DNA from: CAZOKO01 sp964580455
Lineage (GTDB): Bacteria > Desulfobacterota > WTBG01
DNA: 15,883 nucleotides
Assembly (NCBI GenBank): GCA_964580455.1
Contig: CAZOKO010000066.1
Location: 1 to 15,883, forward strand
Direction: 5' to 3'
Below, piece by piece: positions 7,246-14,854 of this stretch (the first letter of the stretch is position 1; every line of letters starts with the position of its first letter). The translations under genes and the position numbers were made by a program. The notes beneath the pieces were generated by a model. The model had not been told where the DNA came from and made no database searches. It saw only the letters and a program-made list of their open reading frames with translations.

Positions 7246-8877
7246 ATGAGAAGAAAAATATCTATTCCACTACTCATTGTTTTTCTTGTAGGAGTTGCGA
7301 TTCCTTTGCATGCAATTGAGACGGGAATCGACAATCTGGAAGTGTGGGGCTATGTCCAAAATGAGATAGCCTGGCACACTACTTCGAATAATGGCCTGCA
7401 AAATTTATATGAAGACAGGTATGTGAGCCCTCTCCTGGGTTTTCACCCTGCTTCTTTTGCCATCAACGGGTTGCTTAAACAAAACACAAATAAAAATGAA
7501 GGCTCATTGATGAAATTTGAGAATACCTTTAACTTAAAGGTGCTCTACAGATTGATTCCTGGTAAATTGGAGATCTTTGGACGAGTGTATATGCTGTTTG
7601 ACTCGGTTTATGATATGGAGGATGATATCGGGTGGAGGAGATCCGGTTTGCCAGGACGTGGTGCAGGTAGAAAGTCAGGTGATCCCAGACACAGGTATCG
7701 CGATGATTTTAACAATCAACCCTTCAAACGAATCTTAAGAGAGCTCTATATCGATTACCATGCAAGAGATCTGGAGCTTCGTATTGGCAAGCAGATGATT
7801 GTGTGGGGAGAGATTGATGGTTTCAGACTGCTTGATCTGGTAAACCCCTTTGATTTGCGCGAGTTTATCCTCGATGATTATGAAGACAGCCGAATCCCCC
7901 AGTGGAGCATTGACGCCAAGTGGAGGTTTTGGCCTGGCAAACCCAATAAAAGTTTAGAGTTTGTGTTTATCCCTGATTTTGAAGATAACTATTTCATGGA
8001 GGAAGGCTCCCAGTGGGAAGTGGATGAACTGAAAGTCTTCCACGGAGGAGTCAATGCCTTCAACTGGTTTGATGGCGCACTGGGCCCCCTTTACAGTTTC
8101 AAGTTAAAGCATAGAAAACCGGGGCAGAGCTTTAAAAACTCTAACTATGGAATCAGATACAAGGATATATTACAGACTAAATTAGGGGCCACAGCTTATA
8201 CCTTAAGCTATTATTACGCTATAGATTATAACTTTACCCCCTTTGTTAAGGGGTGGTCACCGGTATTTGGTTTTGGTTCCACCAACGGTAAATCACCCTT
8301 TGGATTACCCGGCTTCATAAACGCCCCTACCTTTGTTGAACTGGAGCACACCCGCCTCCATATCTTTGGATTTACCTTTAACCAAACCGTAGGTTACTGG
8401 CAGTTAAGAGGTGAATTTGCCTATACACTCAATAAATTTACTGGAGTGAACCCTCTTGAATCCGGTCCCTCCGGGCAGGATATGGCTAAGAAGAAGGATA
8501 CTTTTGATTACTGCCTGGGGTTTGACAGGAGCATATTTACCGACTGGTTTATCAGCGGTCAGATTATCCAGAATATAGTGCTTGATGCCGATTCCCATAT
8601 GGTAAAAGGGCTATCGCTAAGGGACAGGAGGGCAATTGATACCCACTTTACCCTGGTGGTCCAGAAGCTCTTCCATAATGACCAGATGACCATTCAGAGT
8701 CTAATTGCCTATGGAACAGAAGGGGAGTGGTGGATTAGCCCCATGTTCAAATGGGAGTTTACTCAAAATGCTACTTTCAGTTTGGGCGCTCAAGTATTTG
8801 AAGGAAATCACTATGACACCCTGGGACAGTTCGACAGGAATGACCTTATTTATACCAGGGTAAGGTATAGTTTTTAA
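7246..8877 (+). CDS. DUF1302 outer-membrane beta-barrel protein
   Basis: A 543-aa outer-membrane protein. The ATG at 7246 follows AAGGAGGG (7233-7240) with good spacing; the earlier TTG at 7228 lies upstream of this site. The signal peptide covers about residues 1-23, with cleavage after LHA. The DUF1302 signature lies at about 164-216: LRELYIDYH, then GKQMIVWGEIDGFR, LLDLVNPFDLREF and SRIPQWSIDA. The rest is rich in aromatic residues in alternating strands, and the chain ends in RVRYSF, a terminal Phe as expected for a BAM-inserted barrel. Family members usually sit beside DUF1329, as here, and are probably the outer-membrane pore or receptor of the system. A terminator (8915-8965) follows, closing this unit. 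Confidence 0.92.
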   Translation: MRRKISIPLLIVFLVGVAIPLHAIETGIDNLEVWGYVQNEIAWHTTSNNGLQNLYEDRYVSPLLGFHPASFAINGLLKQNTNKNEGSLMKFENTFNLKVLYRLIPGKLEIFGRVYMLFDSVYDMEDDIGWRRSGLPGRGAGRKSGDPRHRYRDDFNNQPFKRILRELYIDYHARDLELRIGKQMIVWGEIDGFRLLDLVNPFDLREFILDDYEDSRIPQWSIDAKWRFWPGKPNKSLEFVFIPDFEDNYFMEEGSQWEVDELKVFHGGVNAFNWFDGALGPLYSFKLKHRKPGQSFKNSNYGIRYKDILQTKLGATAYTLSYYYAIDYNFTPFVKGWSPVFGFGSTNGKSPFGLPGFINAPTFVELEHTRLHIFGFTFNQTVGYWQLRGEFAYTLNKFTGVNPLESGPSGQDMAKKKDTFDYCLGFDRSIFTDWFISGQIIQNIVLDADSHMVKGLSLRDRRAIDTHFTLVVQKLFHNDQMTIQSLIAYGTEGEWWISPMFKWEFTQNATFSLGAQVFEGNHYDTLGQFDRNDLIYTRVRYSF

Positions 8878-8914
8878 TGATCCAAAGTAGTTAAAAATAA
8901 GTTAAGTATTTTAC

Positions 8915-8965
8915 TCTGCCTGCTCTCTTTCCCATAAAGAGGAATAGAAAGCAGGCAGATTTTTT
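8915..8965 (+). terminator. Strong intrinsic terminator after the transport block
   Basis: TCTGCCTGCT (8915-8924) pairs perfectly with AGCAGGCAGA (8950-8959), followed by six T (8960-8965). The 25-base interior contains a further CTCTTT/AAAGAG complement. It lies 38 bases after the DUF1302 stop and marks the end of the transport unit. Confidence 0.85.
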
Positions 8966-9004
8966 AAATCCCCCCTTTTCAAAAGGGGGGTAGGGGGGAT
9001 TTTT
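8966..9004. repeat. Dispersed palindromic repeat, C6/G6 type (copy 1)
   Basis: AAATCCCCCC followed by TTTTCAAAA, GGGGGG, TA and GGGGGGATTTT forms a self-complementary repeat. A second, slightly diverged copy is at 12953-12986. Both copies lie just upstream of a redox gene. I recognise this as a common interspersed palindrome in environmental bacterial genomes, with no known mobility gene. Confidence 0.75.
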
Positions 9005-9040
9005 CAGCGTACTCAGTGAACTCTATAGCAAATAGTTACA
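9003..9040. repeat. Partial copy of the GCAGAG-type repeat
   Basis: TTTCAGCGTACTCAG and AAATAGTTACAA match the right half of the palindrome at 10980-11058 and its flank with few changes. The left half is absent. Both copies sit a few tens of bases before a flavoenzyme gene. Confidence 0.4.
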
Positions 9041-9064
9041 ATCCATCTCAAAAAGGGGAGATAT

Positions 9065-10612
9065 ATGCAGGACAAAAAACACAAAACAATCTATGATGCA
9101 CTGGTCAATATCCTTGGAATAGACAATGTTTCTGATGATCCCAGTATTATGCATGCCTATTCTCGAGACTGGATGCCCGATTCTACCATTAACCCTAATC
9201 CTCCTGCCTTCGTTGCCCTTCCCGGCACTACCAGAGAGGTACAGGCTATCATTAAACTGGCCAACCGGCTTAGATTCCCATTTATCCCAGTAGGCAGTAA
9301 CCTCTGGTCATTAAATACAGTTGCTGTTGAGCCTTATACGGTCATTCTCGATCCTAAAAGGATGAACAGGATTATTGAGATTGATGAAAAAAATATGTAT
9401 GCTTTGATTGAAACCTATGTTTCCCATGCCCAGCTCCATGCGGAAGCCAACAGAAGAGGTCTCTATATCGGAGCTCCAGAGGCAGGTGCCCAAGCCTCAT
9501 CTCTGGCTAACCACGTCTTCCAGGCTGCCTGGGGTGTTTCCCACCGGCTCGGCATGGGATACCGAAACATACTTGGAATGGAGTGGGTTCTCCCCAGCGG
9601 GGAGATCTTTACTACCGGTTCCCTTTCACAACCTGAATCTGGTACGTTCTGGGGAGAAGGACCTGGACCGGATTTGAGAGGATTAATACGGGGAAGCTAT
9701 GGAGTGATGGGTGGTTTTGGAATGGTTACTAAAATGGCCGTTAAGCTTCACCCTTATCCAGGTCCAAGGGTTTTCCCCTGCGAAGGGATACTGCCTCATC
9801 AAAAGTCTTTAATGCCTGAAGACAGATTTAAGTGGTATCTTTTTACTTATCCTACGCCTAAAAAAGCAGTGGATGCCATGTATAAGATTTGCCATGCGGA
9901 GATAGCAGGCAATTGCTCAAAATGGCCAACCTCCTATCTCAACTGGTACTGGGCCAGGTCAGGTGAAGAATACTGGAAAACCTGGAAATCAAAATATTGG
10001 CAGAAAAACTGTAAAAATATGGTTGCCGTATGTTTGTGGGGATTCACCTCAAATAAACAGGTAGAATACGAAAAGAGGGTGATTGAAGATATCATTAAAG
10101 AAACCAAGGGTAAGAAAGTTCCTCAGAAGGTATATGACCGCATTGTCTCTAACATCGCCAACTGTTGGATTCGCACTACCTATGGGCCCAGGGTGATCAG
10201 CAGATCTGGCACTTTCATGGTCTTCTCCATACAGGTAGATACTATGGACAGCAATTTAGGCGCCATTAAGAGATCAGCGGAGTTTCTTGACAAGTATAGT
10301 CCGCCAATACTTGATTCTGACCACACTGATTGGATTGCTTCCTATGAAATGGGGCATCTGGGCTATGAAGAAGATATGTACCCGGTGGAAAAGACTAAAG
10401 AGGGTTTGGCTATTGTATTGGATGGAACAATGGCGGAAATACAGGAGGATTTAAAAAAGCATTATGAATACAATATTGCACCTGCCCTGGGATCAGTATA
10501 TCATCAACAGGCAGGCTCTGTTTTTGGTTATGAAAAGCTTCTCAAAGGTATCAAACAATCGCTTGATCCTCATAACATCTCCTGTCCGCCTCAGCCTATA
10601 CCAGGAGATTAA
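9065..10612 (+). CDS. FAD-linked oxidoreductase of the VAO/GlcD family, second copy
   Basis: A 515-aa flavoprotein relative of the one at 130-1836. The ATG at 9065 is preceded by AGGGGAG. The FAD domain spans about residues 47-230: ALPGTTREVQAII at about 51-63, LPSGEIFTTGS at about 176-186, GPGPDLRGL at about 199-207, and a C-terminal segment ending VTKMAVKLHP at about 221-230. The same GPGPDL-x-GL element occurs in both proteins. The pyrophosphate loop reads PVGSNLWSLN (about 75-84), again lacking the usual glycine-rich pattern. The C-terminus has LDPHNISCPP in place of the family's FDPxxxxNPG. No signal peptide is seen. The gene opens the redox block after the terminator and repeat. Substrate unknown; alcohol or phenol-type oxidation is the family expectation. 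Confidence 0.85.
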   Translation: MQDKKHKTIYDALVNILGIDNVSDDPSIMHAYSRDWMPDSTINPNPPAFVALPGTTREVQAIIKLANRLRFPFIPVGSNLWSLNTVAVEPYTVILDPKRMNRIIEIDEKNMYALIETYVSHAQLHAEANRRGLYIGAPEAGAQASSLANHVFQAAWGVSHRLGMGYRNILGMEWVLPSGEIFTTGSLSQPESGTFWGEGPGPDLRGLIRGSYGVMGGFGMVTKMAVKLHPYPGPRVFPCEGILPHQKSLMPEDRFKWYLFTYPTPKKAVDAMYKICHAEIAGNCSKWPTSYLNWYWARSGEEYWKTWKSKYWQKNCKNMVAVCLWGFTSNKQVEYEKRVIEDIIKETKGKKVPQKVYDRIVSNIANCWIRTTYGPRVISRSGTFMVFSIQVDTMDSNLGAIKRSAEFLDKYSPPILDSDHTDWIASYEMGHLGYEEDMYPVEKTKEGLAIVLDGTMAEIQEDLKKHYEYNIAPALGSVYHQQAGSVFGYEKLLKGIKQSLDPHNISCPPQPIPGD

Positions 10613-10723
10613 TAAAAAGATAGTACCAACTTGGCTAACATTCTAGCTTTAAAAAGCTTGTATATCAATAAGTCATAGAGTCTCAGAGACGTTACGTGAT
10701 GAAACAAGAGGAGATTTTAACAT

Positions 10724-10972
10724 ATGAAAATGCGATCTACAGGGTTGGGAGAAACGGTATTAGAGGGTGAACTGGATAAGATCACCAGGAAAGACGATTA
10801 CCTGATTCTCCATATCAATACTATTGAACCTGTCCAATGGCATGTCAGGGCGGCAATCGATTTTAACGATCTTCTCACTTTGATTAAGTTGATCTTAAAA
10901 GGACCTGTCTTAAAATTTCTTTTCTTTGGCATAAAAAAATGGAGAAATCCTCGACAGACTGATGATTTTTAA
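10724..10972 (+). CDS. Small conserved-looking protein of unknown function
   Basis: An 82-aa protein with ATG at 10724 preceded by AGAGGAGA at good spacing. It lies between the second FAD oxidoreductase (111 bases upstream) and the first PYROXD2-like gene (133 bases downstream), all in the same direction. The N-terminal half looks like a small beta-rich unit (GETVLEGELDKITRKDDYLI, then HINTIEPVQWHVRAAIDF). The C-terminal half is a hydrophobic or amphipathic helix (LLTLIKLILKGPVLKFLFFG) followed by a basic tail, so it may contact the membrane or a partner enzyme. I do not recognise the family. Codon use and the ribosome binding site support a real gene. Confidence 0.6.
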   Translation: MKMRSTGLGETVLEGELDKITRKDDYLILHINTIEPVQWHVRAAIDFNDLLTLIKLILKGPVLKFLFFGIKKWRNPRQTDDF

Positions 10973-10979
10973 AATTTTT

Positions 10980-11058
10980 AACCGCAAAGATCGCAGAGTG
11001 CGCAGAGAATAGAATAATCGTTTATCAACCTCTGCGATTTCAGCGTGCTCAGCGGTAA
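10980..11058. repeat. Dispersed palindromic repeat, GCAGAG type
   Basis: An imperfect inverted repeat: ACCGC and CGCAGAG in the left half match CTCTGCG and GCGGT in the right half. This belongs to the widespread ACCGCAGAG / CTCTGCGGT palindromes I know from many environmental bacteria. Its right part (TTTCAGCGTGCTCAG, then AAATAGTTGCAA) resembles 9003-9040 (TTTCAGCGTACTCAG, then AAATAGTTACAA), so a truncated copy lies upstream of the gene at 9065. Confidence 0.65.
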
Positions 11059-11105
11059 ATAGTTGCAAATGTAATAGATGCAACTAAAAAGGAGGAACTA
11101 GAAAA

Positions 11106-12734
11106 ATGGCTGATAAATCTTTTGATGCAATCATTATCGGTGGGGGAAATAAGGGATTGATTACGGCTATGTACCTGGCTAAGTATGGGGGTATGGATGT
11201 AGCCATTTTCGAAAGTCGCCATGAGCTGGGGGGAGGATGGTCATGCGAGGAAAGCGCCGCACCCGGGTTCATTACCAATACCCATGCAGTTAACATCGAC
11301 AAGTATTGGAAAGTTGTTCTTGAACGGGATTTTCCTGATTTTGTGGAGAAAGGGGGAAAGTGGATTCCCTATATCATTTCTATGGGAACGATATTCAAAG
11401 AGGATAACTCATGCATTGCTTTTCACCATGAGGATTACGATTCCCAACAAGAAAAAACCGCTGCTTCAATAGCTCGTTTTTCGCAAAAGGATGCTGACAC
11501 CTGGTTGAATCTCTGGAAGAAGTGGAAAGAGAAAATTGAACCTGACTTCTGTAAATGGATTTACAACCCCCCCCCTCCACACTATGAACCTGATGTCATG
11601 GAACAAGCCCTGATGGATCCCTCTCTTGAGATCGATCCCGTATGGGCGGTCAAATCAGCTATCGAGGTATTAAGAGACCTTTTTGAATCCGACGAAGTTG
11701 TTGCCGCTATCCTCCGTCCTTCACACGCTGCAATGCCTTACTCACCAAGGATGCCGGCAACTGGTATCGCACAGTTTATACTTCTCCCTCTGCTTGTTAA
11801 TTTCGGTTGCGTAGAGGGAGGGACCCATAGCTATGCCCACGCCTGTCACAAGATTTTCCTTGAAAATGGAGGAAAGAGTTTTACCAAGCACGAGGTCGAA
11901 AGGGTGCTGATAGAAAATGGGAAGGCAAAGGGTGTGCGTCTTACTGACGGAACTGAGGTTGAAGCTAAAAAGCTGGTAGTCAGCACGCTGTCGCCCGAAC
12001 AACTCTGCTTTCAATTGATAGGGGAGGACTATTTTCAATCCAGAACCATCCGAAGAATAAAACATCTCTCCAGGCGTATCATTGCCATTACATGGTATCA
12101 TTGGGCGGTACACGAAATGCCCCGTTATAAGGCGGAGGACTTTGATCCTGACATCTATAAGACCGGGTTGCTGTCACTCGGCTCGAAGGATCCGGAGACA
12201 CTCGTTAGGGAAAATGCCTGGAGAACGCTGGGCAAAATGCCTCCTGATCCCGCATTGCTCGTATGGTGCCTCAGTTCATTGGATCCCACACAGGCACCTG
12301 AAGGAAAGCATATAGTAGGTTCTGAACAGTTTGTCCTTGCTGCTGACCAGATGTCAGAGCGGGAGTGGCTTGAATTTAAGAAGAAAAACGCCGAGTATGT
12401 CATCAAGTGCTGGCAGGAGTATGCCCCCAATATGAGTTGGGAAAATGTTATTGGCTATGACCCATTAACACCTTACGACTGTCTCCGTCTGAAAAATATG
12501 TCTCCTACGGGAAATTGGGCTACGATCGATGTCATCCCCGGTCAGACCGGAAAGCATCGACCCGTCCCTGAACTGGCTCAACACAGGACGCCGGTTAAGG
12601 ATCTCTATGCTACTGGATCTGGTTGGGGTTTTAGCGGGGGTGGAATGGACGCCCAAGCATACAATTGCTACAAAACTATCGCTTCTGATCATAATCTGGG
12701 AAAACCCTGGGAGAAGGGAGGGTATCCCTTTTAG
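11106..12734 (+). CDS. PYROXD2/CrtI-like FAD-dependent oxidoreductase (first of two)
   Basis: A 542-aa flavoprotein of the phytoene-desaturase/amine-oxidase fold. The ATG at 11106 follows AAAAAGGAGG. The dinucleotide-binding motif is GGGNKG at residues 12-17, with Glu36 ending the second strand and RHELGGGW next, followed by EESAAPGF and THAVN. The C-terminus has the FAD-contact motif of the family, DLYATGSGWGFSGGGMD, just before the final helix. The order of motifs is closer to PYROXD2-type proteins than to classical carotenoid desaturases. It would oxidise or isomerise a hydrophobic, perhaps polyene, substrate (family inference). A run of nine C at 11567-11575 lies inside the coding region, encoding Pro residues. 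No signal peptide. It is followed by a paralogue after 329 bases. Confidence 0.87.
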   Translation: MADKSFDAIIIGGGNKGLITAMYLAKYGGMDVAIFESRHELGGGWSCEESAAPGFITNTHAVNIDKYWKVVLERDFPDFVEKGGKWIPYIISMGTIFKEDNSCIAFHHEDYDSQQEKTAASIARFSQKDADTWLNLWKKWKEKIEPDFCKWIYNPPPPHYEPDVMEQALMDPSLEIDPVWAVKSAIEVLRDLFESDEVVAAILRPSHAAMPYSPRMPATGIAQFILLPLLVNFGCVEGGTHSYAHACHKIFLENGGKSFTKHEVERVLIENGKAKGVRLTDGTEVEAKKLVVSTLSPEQLCFQLIGEDYFQSRTIRRIKHLSRRIIAITWYHWAVHEMPRYKAEDFDPDIYKTGLLSLGSKDPETLVRENAWRTLGKMPPDPALLVWCLSSLDPTQAPEGKHIVGSEQFVLAADQMSEREWLEFKKKNAEYVIKCWQEYAPNMSWENVIGYDPLTPYDCLRLKNMSPTGNWATIDVIPGQTGKHRPVPELAQHRTPVKDLYATGSGWGFSGGGMDAQAYNCYKTIASDHNLGKPWEKGGYPF

Positions 12735-12787
12735 GAACAATGGCACATGGAGATTCCTCGCTATGTCTGTGTAACAATCGCAAGCCC

Positions 12788-12873
12788 GTCATTGCGAGGA
12801 GGCCAAAGGCCGACGAAGCAATCTCACTTAATCCCAACTAATTAAAGATTGCTTCGCTGTTGCTCGCAATGAC
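12788..12873. repeat. Dispersed palindromic repeat, CATTGCGAG type
   Basis: GTCATTGCGAG (12788-12798) pairs perfectly with CTCGCAATGAC (12863-12873), and CGAAGCAATCT (12814-12824) with AGATTGCTTCG (12846-12856). The left arm contains an additional small hairpin, GGCC-AAA-GGCC (12801-12811). This is a familiar interspersed repeat in deltaproteobacterial and related genomes. A transcript could fold into a long two-part stem. Confidence 0.8.
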
Positions 12874-12952
12874 AAATTACTACATTACTAGTTATAGAAC
12901 ACTACACTTATGTTTTTCAAGTACTCTTACCCCTTTTACTACTGTTTCAATT

Positions 12953-12986
12953 ATCCCCCTTTAGAAAAGGGGGGGTGAGGGGGGAT
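12953..12986. repeat. Dispersed palindromic repeat, C6/G6 type (copy 2)
   Basis: ATCCCCC, TTTAGAAAA, GGGGGGG, TGA and GGGGGGAT: same layout as 8966-9004 with several substitutions. It lies 77 bases upstream of the next coding region. Confidence 0.7.
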
Positions 12987-13063
12987 CTGCCAGGGAAGAA
13001 TCCTCCAGCACAAAAAATGACCGAGTAAAAATTTAATCAAAAGTTAACGTAGAAGGAGAAAAA

Positions 13064-14692
13064 ATGGATACTCAATTTGATATCATTATCATCGGTGCTG
13101 GCCCCAACGGCCTTGAGGCCGGGGCGTACCTAAGTAAAGCCGGTCAGAAAGTTCTCGTACTGGAGTACAGATATGAATGCGGAGGGGGGCTCTGGACAGA
13201 AGAGTCCACACTGCCGGGTTTTCTCCACAGCACCCATGCGGTTTACATGATGATGGTTGATTGTGGGCCACTTTACAGTGATTTTCGCCTGGAAGAAGAC
13301 TATCAGGTAAAACATATTTATCCTGACCTTCAATTTGCTATGCCTTTGCTTGACGGAAGATGTCTCTGCATTTATAAAGATCTGGAGCGGACTTGTAAAT
13401 CTTTTGCTCAATTTTCGCAAAAGGATGCCGAGACTTATCGCGAATTTTATCAACTGGCTAAACGATGTTTTGATGAGTTCATCGGGCCGGCAACCTTTGC
13501 TCCTCCAATGGGGGCATTAGACCAGATTGTTAGGATGAAAAAGACCGAGGTGGGCAGGACCGTCATGGAATACAGTGAGAAAAAGCCGATTGACATCATC
13601 CAGGAAAAGTTTGAAAACGAGCATATCCAGACGCTTCTCCTCTATCTTGCCTGCCACTGGGGAGTGAAGTATGACTCAATCAATCTGGGCTTCCTTGTTC
13701 TCCTTTACCTTAACCGCTCCCACAATTATCAGCTTGTAAAGGGTGGCTCACACATGGTTGCCCAGGCAATCAATAAAGTTATCCACCAGAATAACGGTCT
13801 GGTCAAAAACAATCAGCGAATCAAGAGGATTGTAGTAGAAAATGGTGAGGCAAAAGGTGTCGAGATGATTGACGGTACTGTCTACCAAGCATCCAAAGCC
13901 GTTATCAGCACTATTGATCCCGTCCAGACCTTCATCGATCTGATGAAAGAAGGTGAAGACATAAAGGAGGCTTTCGCCAAGAAGATTAAGAACTGGAAGT
14001 GGGAAAGCTACAGCTTATATGGTGTCCACAGCGCTCTTGATGAACCACCAGATTTCAAGGCTGCAGAAGGGAATCCGGATATCAACCGGTCATGTGTCTA
14101 CGTCCTGGGATACGAGAAGCTGGAAGATCTAATCAACCACTTTGATGCCCTGTATAAGGGAGAGATGCCAGAAAACCAGGGCTTTAACTGCTGTTTCCCC
14201 AGTGTCCACGACCCGGAGCTTGCTCCACCGGACAGGTGCGCAAGCCAGATTTCCATGATGGCTCCATTTAACCTGAAGGAAGGTCCGGAAAAATGGTACA
14301 ATCTAAAATTTAAACAGGAAACTGCCAAAAAGTGTCTTGAAACTTTAAGGCGTTATGCACCAAATATCACCGAAGATAAGGTTCTTCAAAGCTATATCAG
14401 CACGCCGCTTGACATGCAGAATAAGTTTCCCGATATGCGGGAAGGTTCTTACAAACAGGGGGCATACATCCCTTTCCAGATGGGATTTCTCCGTCCCAAT
14501 GAAGACTGCTCCCGCAACCGAACCCCTGTTAAGAAGCTCTATCTGGGAGGTGCATCTGTTTATCCTGGTGGCTGTGTGATCTGGGGCCCCGGTTATCTGG
14601 CAGCCAATACCGTTACTGAAGATATTGGGATTGAGAAGTGTTGGAAGGAACCAGAGTTTGTTACCCGTGCAAAAGAGAGCGGGATTATATAA
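13064..14692 (+). CDS. PYROXD2/CrtI-like FAD-dependent oxidoreductase (second of two)
   Basis: Also 542 aa, with ATG at 13064 after AAGGAG. The N-terminal FAD motif is GAGPNG (residues 11-16), with Glu34 ending the second strand, then CGGGLWTEE, LPGFLHSTHAV. The C-terminus has KKLYLGGASVYPGGCVIWGPG, whose GGASVYPGG portion corresponds to the family's terminal FAD motif. Compared with the first copy, the shared landmarks are the EES-xxPGF segment, THAV, FSQKDA and PVKxLY; elsewhere the two differ widely, so this is an old duplication or two separate recruitments, not a recent tandem copy. The proteins could form a heteromer or act in sequence on one substrate (inference). The gene ends immediately before a putative miniature element. 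Confidence 0.87.
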   Translation: MDTQFDIIIIGAGPNGLEAGAYLSKAGQKVLVLEYRYECGGGLWTEESTLPGFLHSTHAVYMMMVDCGPLYSDFRLEEDYQVKHIYPDLQFAMPLLDGRCLCIYKDLERTCKSFAQFSQKDAETYREFYQLAKRCFDEFIGPATFAPPMGALDQIVRMKKTEVGRTVMEYSEKKPIDIIQEKFENEHIQTLLLYLACHWGVKYDSINLGFLVLLYLNRSHNYQLVKGGSHMVAQAINKVIHQNNGLVKNNQRIKRIVVENGEAKGVEMIDGTVYQASKAVISTIDPVQTFIDLMKEGEDIKEAFAKKIKNWKWESYSLYGVHSALDEPPDFKAAEGNPDINRSCVYVLGYEKLEDLINHFDALYKGEMPENQGFNCCFPSVHDPELAPPDRCASQISMMAPFNLKEGPEKWYNLKFKQETAKKCLETLRRYAPNITEDKVLQSYISTPLDMQNKFPDMREGSYKQGAYIPFQMGFLRPNEDCSRNRTPVKKLYLGGASVYPGGCVIWGPGYLAANTVTEDIGIEKCWKEPEFVTRAKESGII

Positions 14693-14701
14693 TTACTTAT
14701 A

Positions 14702-14854
14702 TAAGCCTATTGACTTTACTCAACAAGAAATTAGTAACTATATGATTTTAATGGATAATATTCAAAACATGTTTAGTATGGTTATAGAAGAACAGTTTTC
14801 CTTTAAAATAGATGACTTAAGGGTTTATCTTGTTGAGTTATGTCATTAAGCATT
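14702..14854. mobile_element. Putative 153-bp MITE-like element
   Basis: The left end 14702-14728 and the right end 14828-14854 are imperfect inverted repeats, 21 of 27 positions matching by hand. The innermost 11 bp are perfect (ACTCAACAAGA at 14718-14728; TCTTGTTGAGT at 14828-14838). Identical 9-bp direct repeats TTACTTATA flank it exactly (14693-14701 and 14855-14863), as a target-site duplication would. There is no transposase. The outermost bases of the inverted repeat mismatch, which is unusual for a fresh insertion, so the element is old or the call is wrong. It fills the gap between the oxidoreductase stop and the convergent hicA stop. Confidence 0.4.

Larger units (their letters stand above)
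12735..13063. other. 329-base intergenic region filled by two palindromic repeats
   Basis: No gene and no clear promoter are visible. The CATTGCGAG-type palindrome (12788-12873) and the second C6/G6 palindrome (12953-12986) take up much of the gap. Between them lies AT-rich DNA without a recognisable motif. The ribosome binding site of the next gene (AAGGAG) closes the region. Confidence 0.6.

Noticed and set aside
8971..8998. G-quadruplex in the G6 runs of the palindromic repeat
   Set aside because: Only two long G runs are present on one strand per copy, too few for a standard four-run quadruplex; the palindrome explains the sequence better.
11742..12113. 123-codon open frame on the - strand
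   Set aside because: Antisense to the first PYROXD2-like gene and without any family features.
11106..14692. Carotenoid biosynthesis cluster
   Set aside because: No phytoene synthase, cyclase or prenyl-transferase gene is in the window, and the two flavoproteins resemble PYROXD2-type proteins more than CrtI.
14625..14849. 74-codon + strand frame running from the end of the last oxidoreductase into the gap
   Set aside because: Its first part overlaps the oxidoreductase in another frame and its second part is the putative miniature element; no ribosome binding site or domain supports it.
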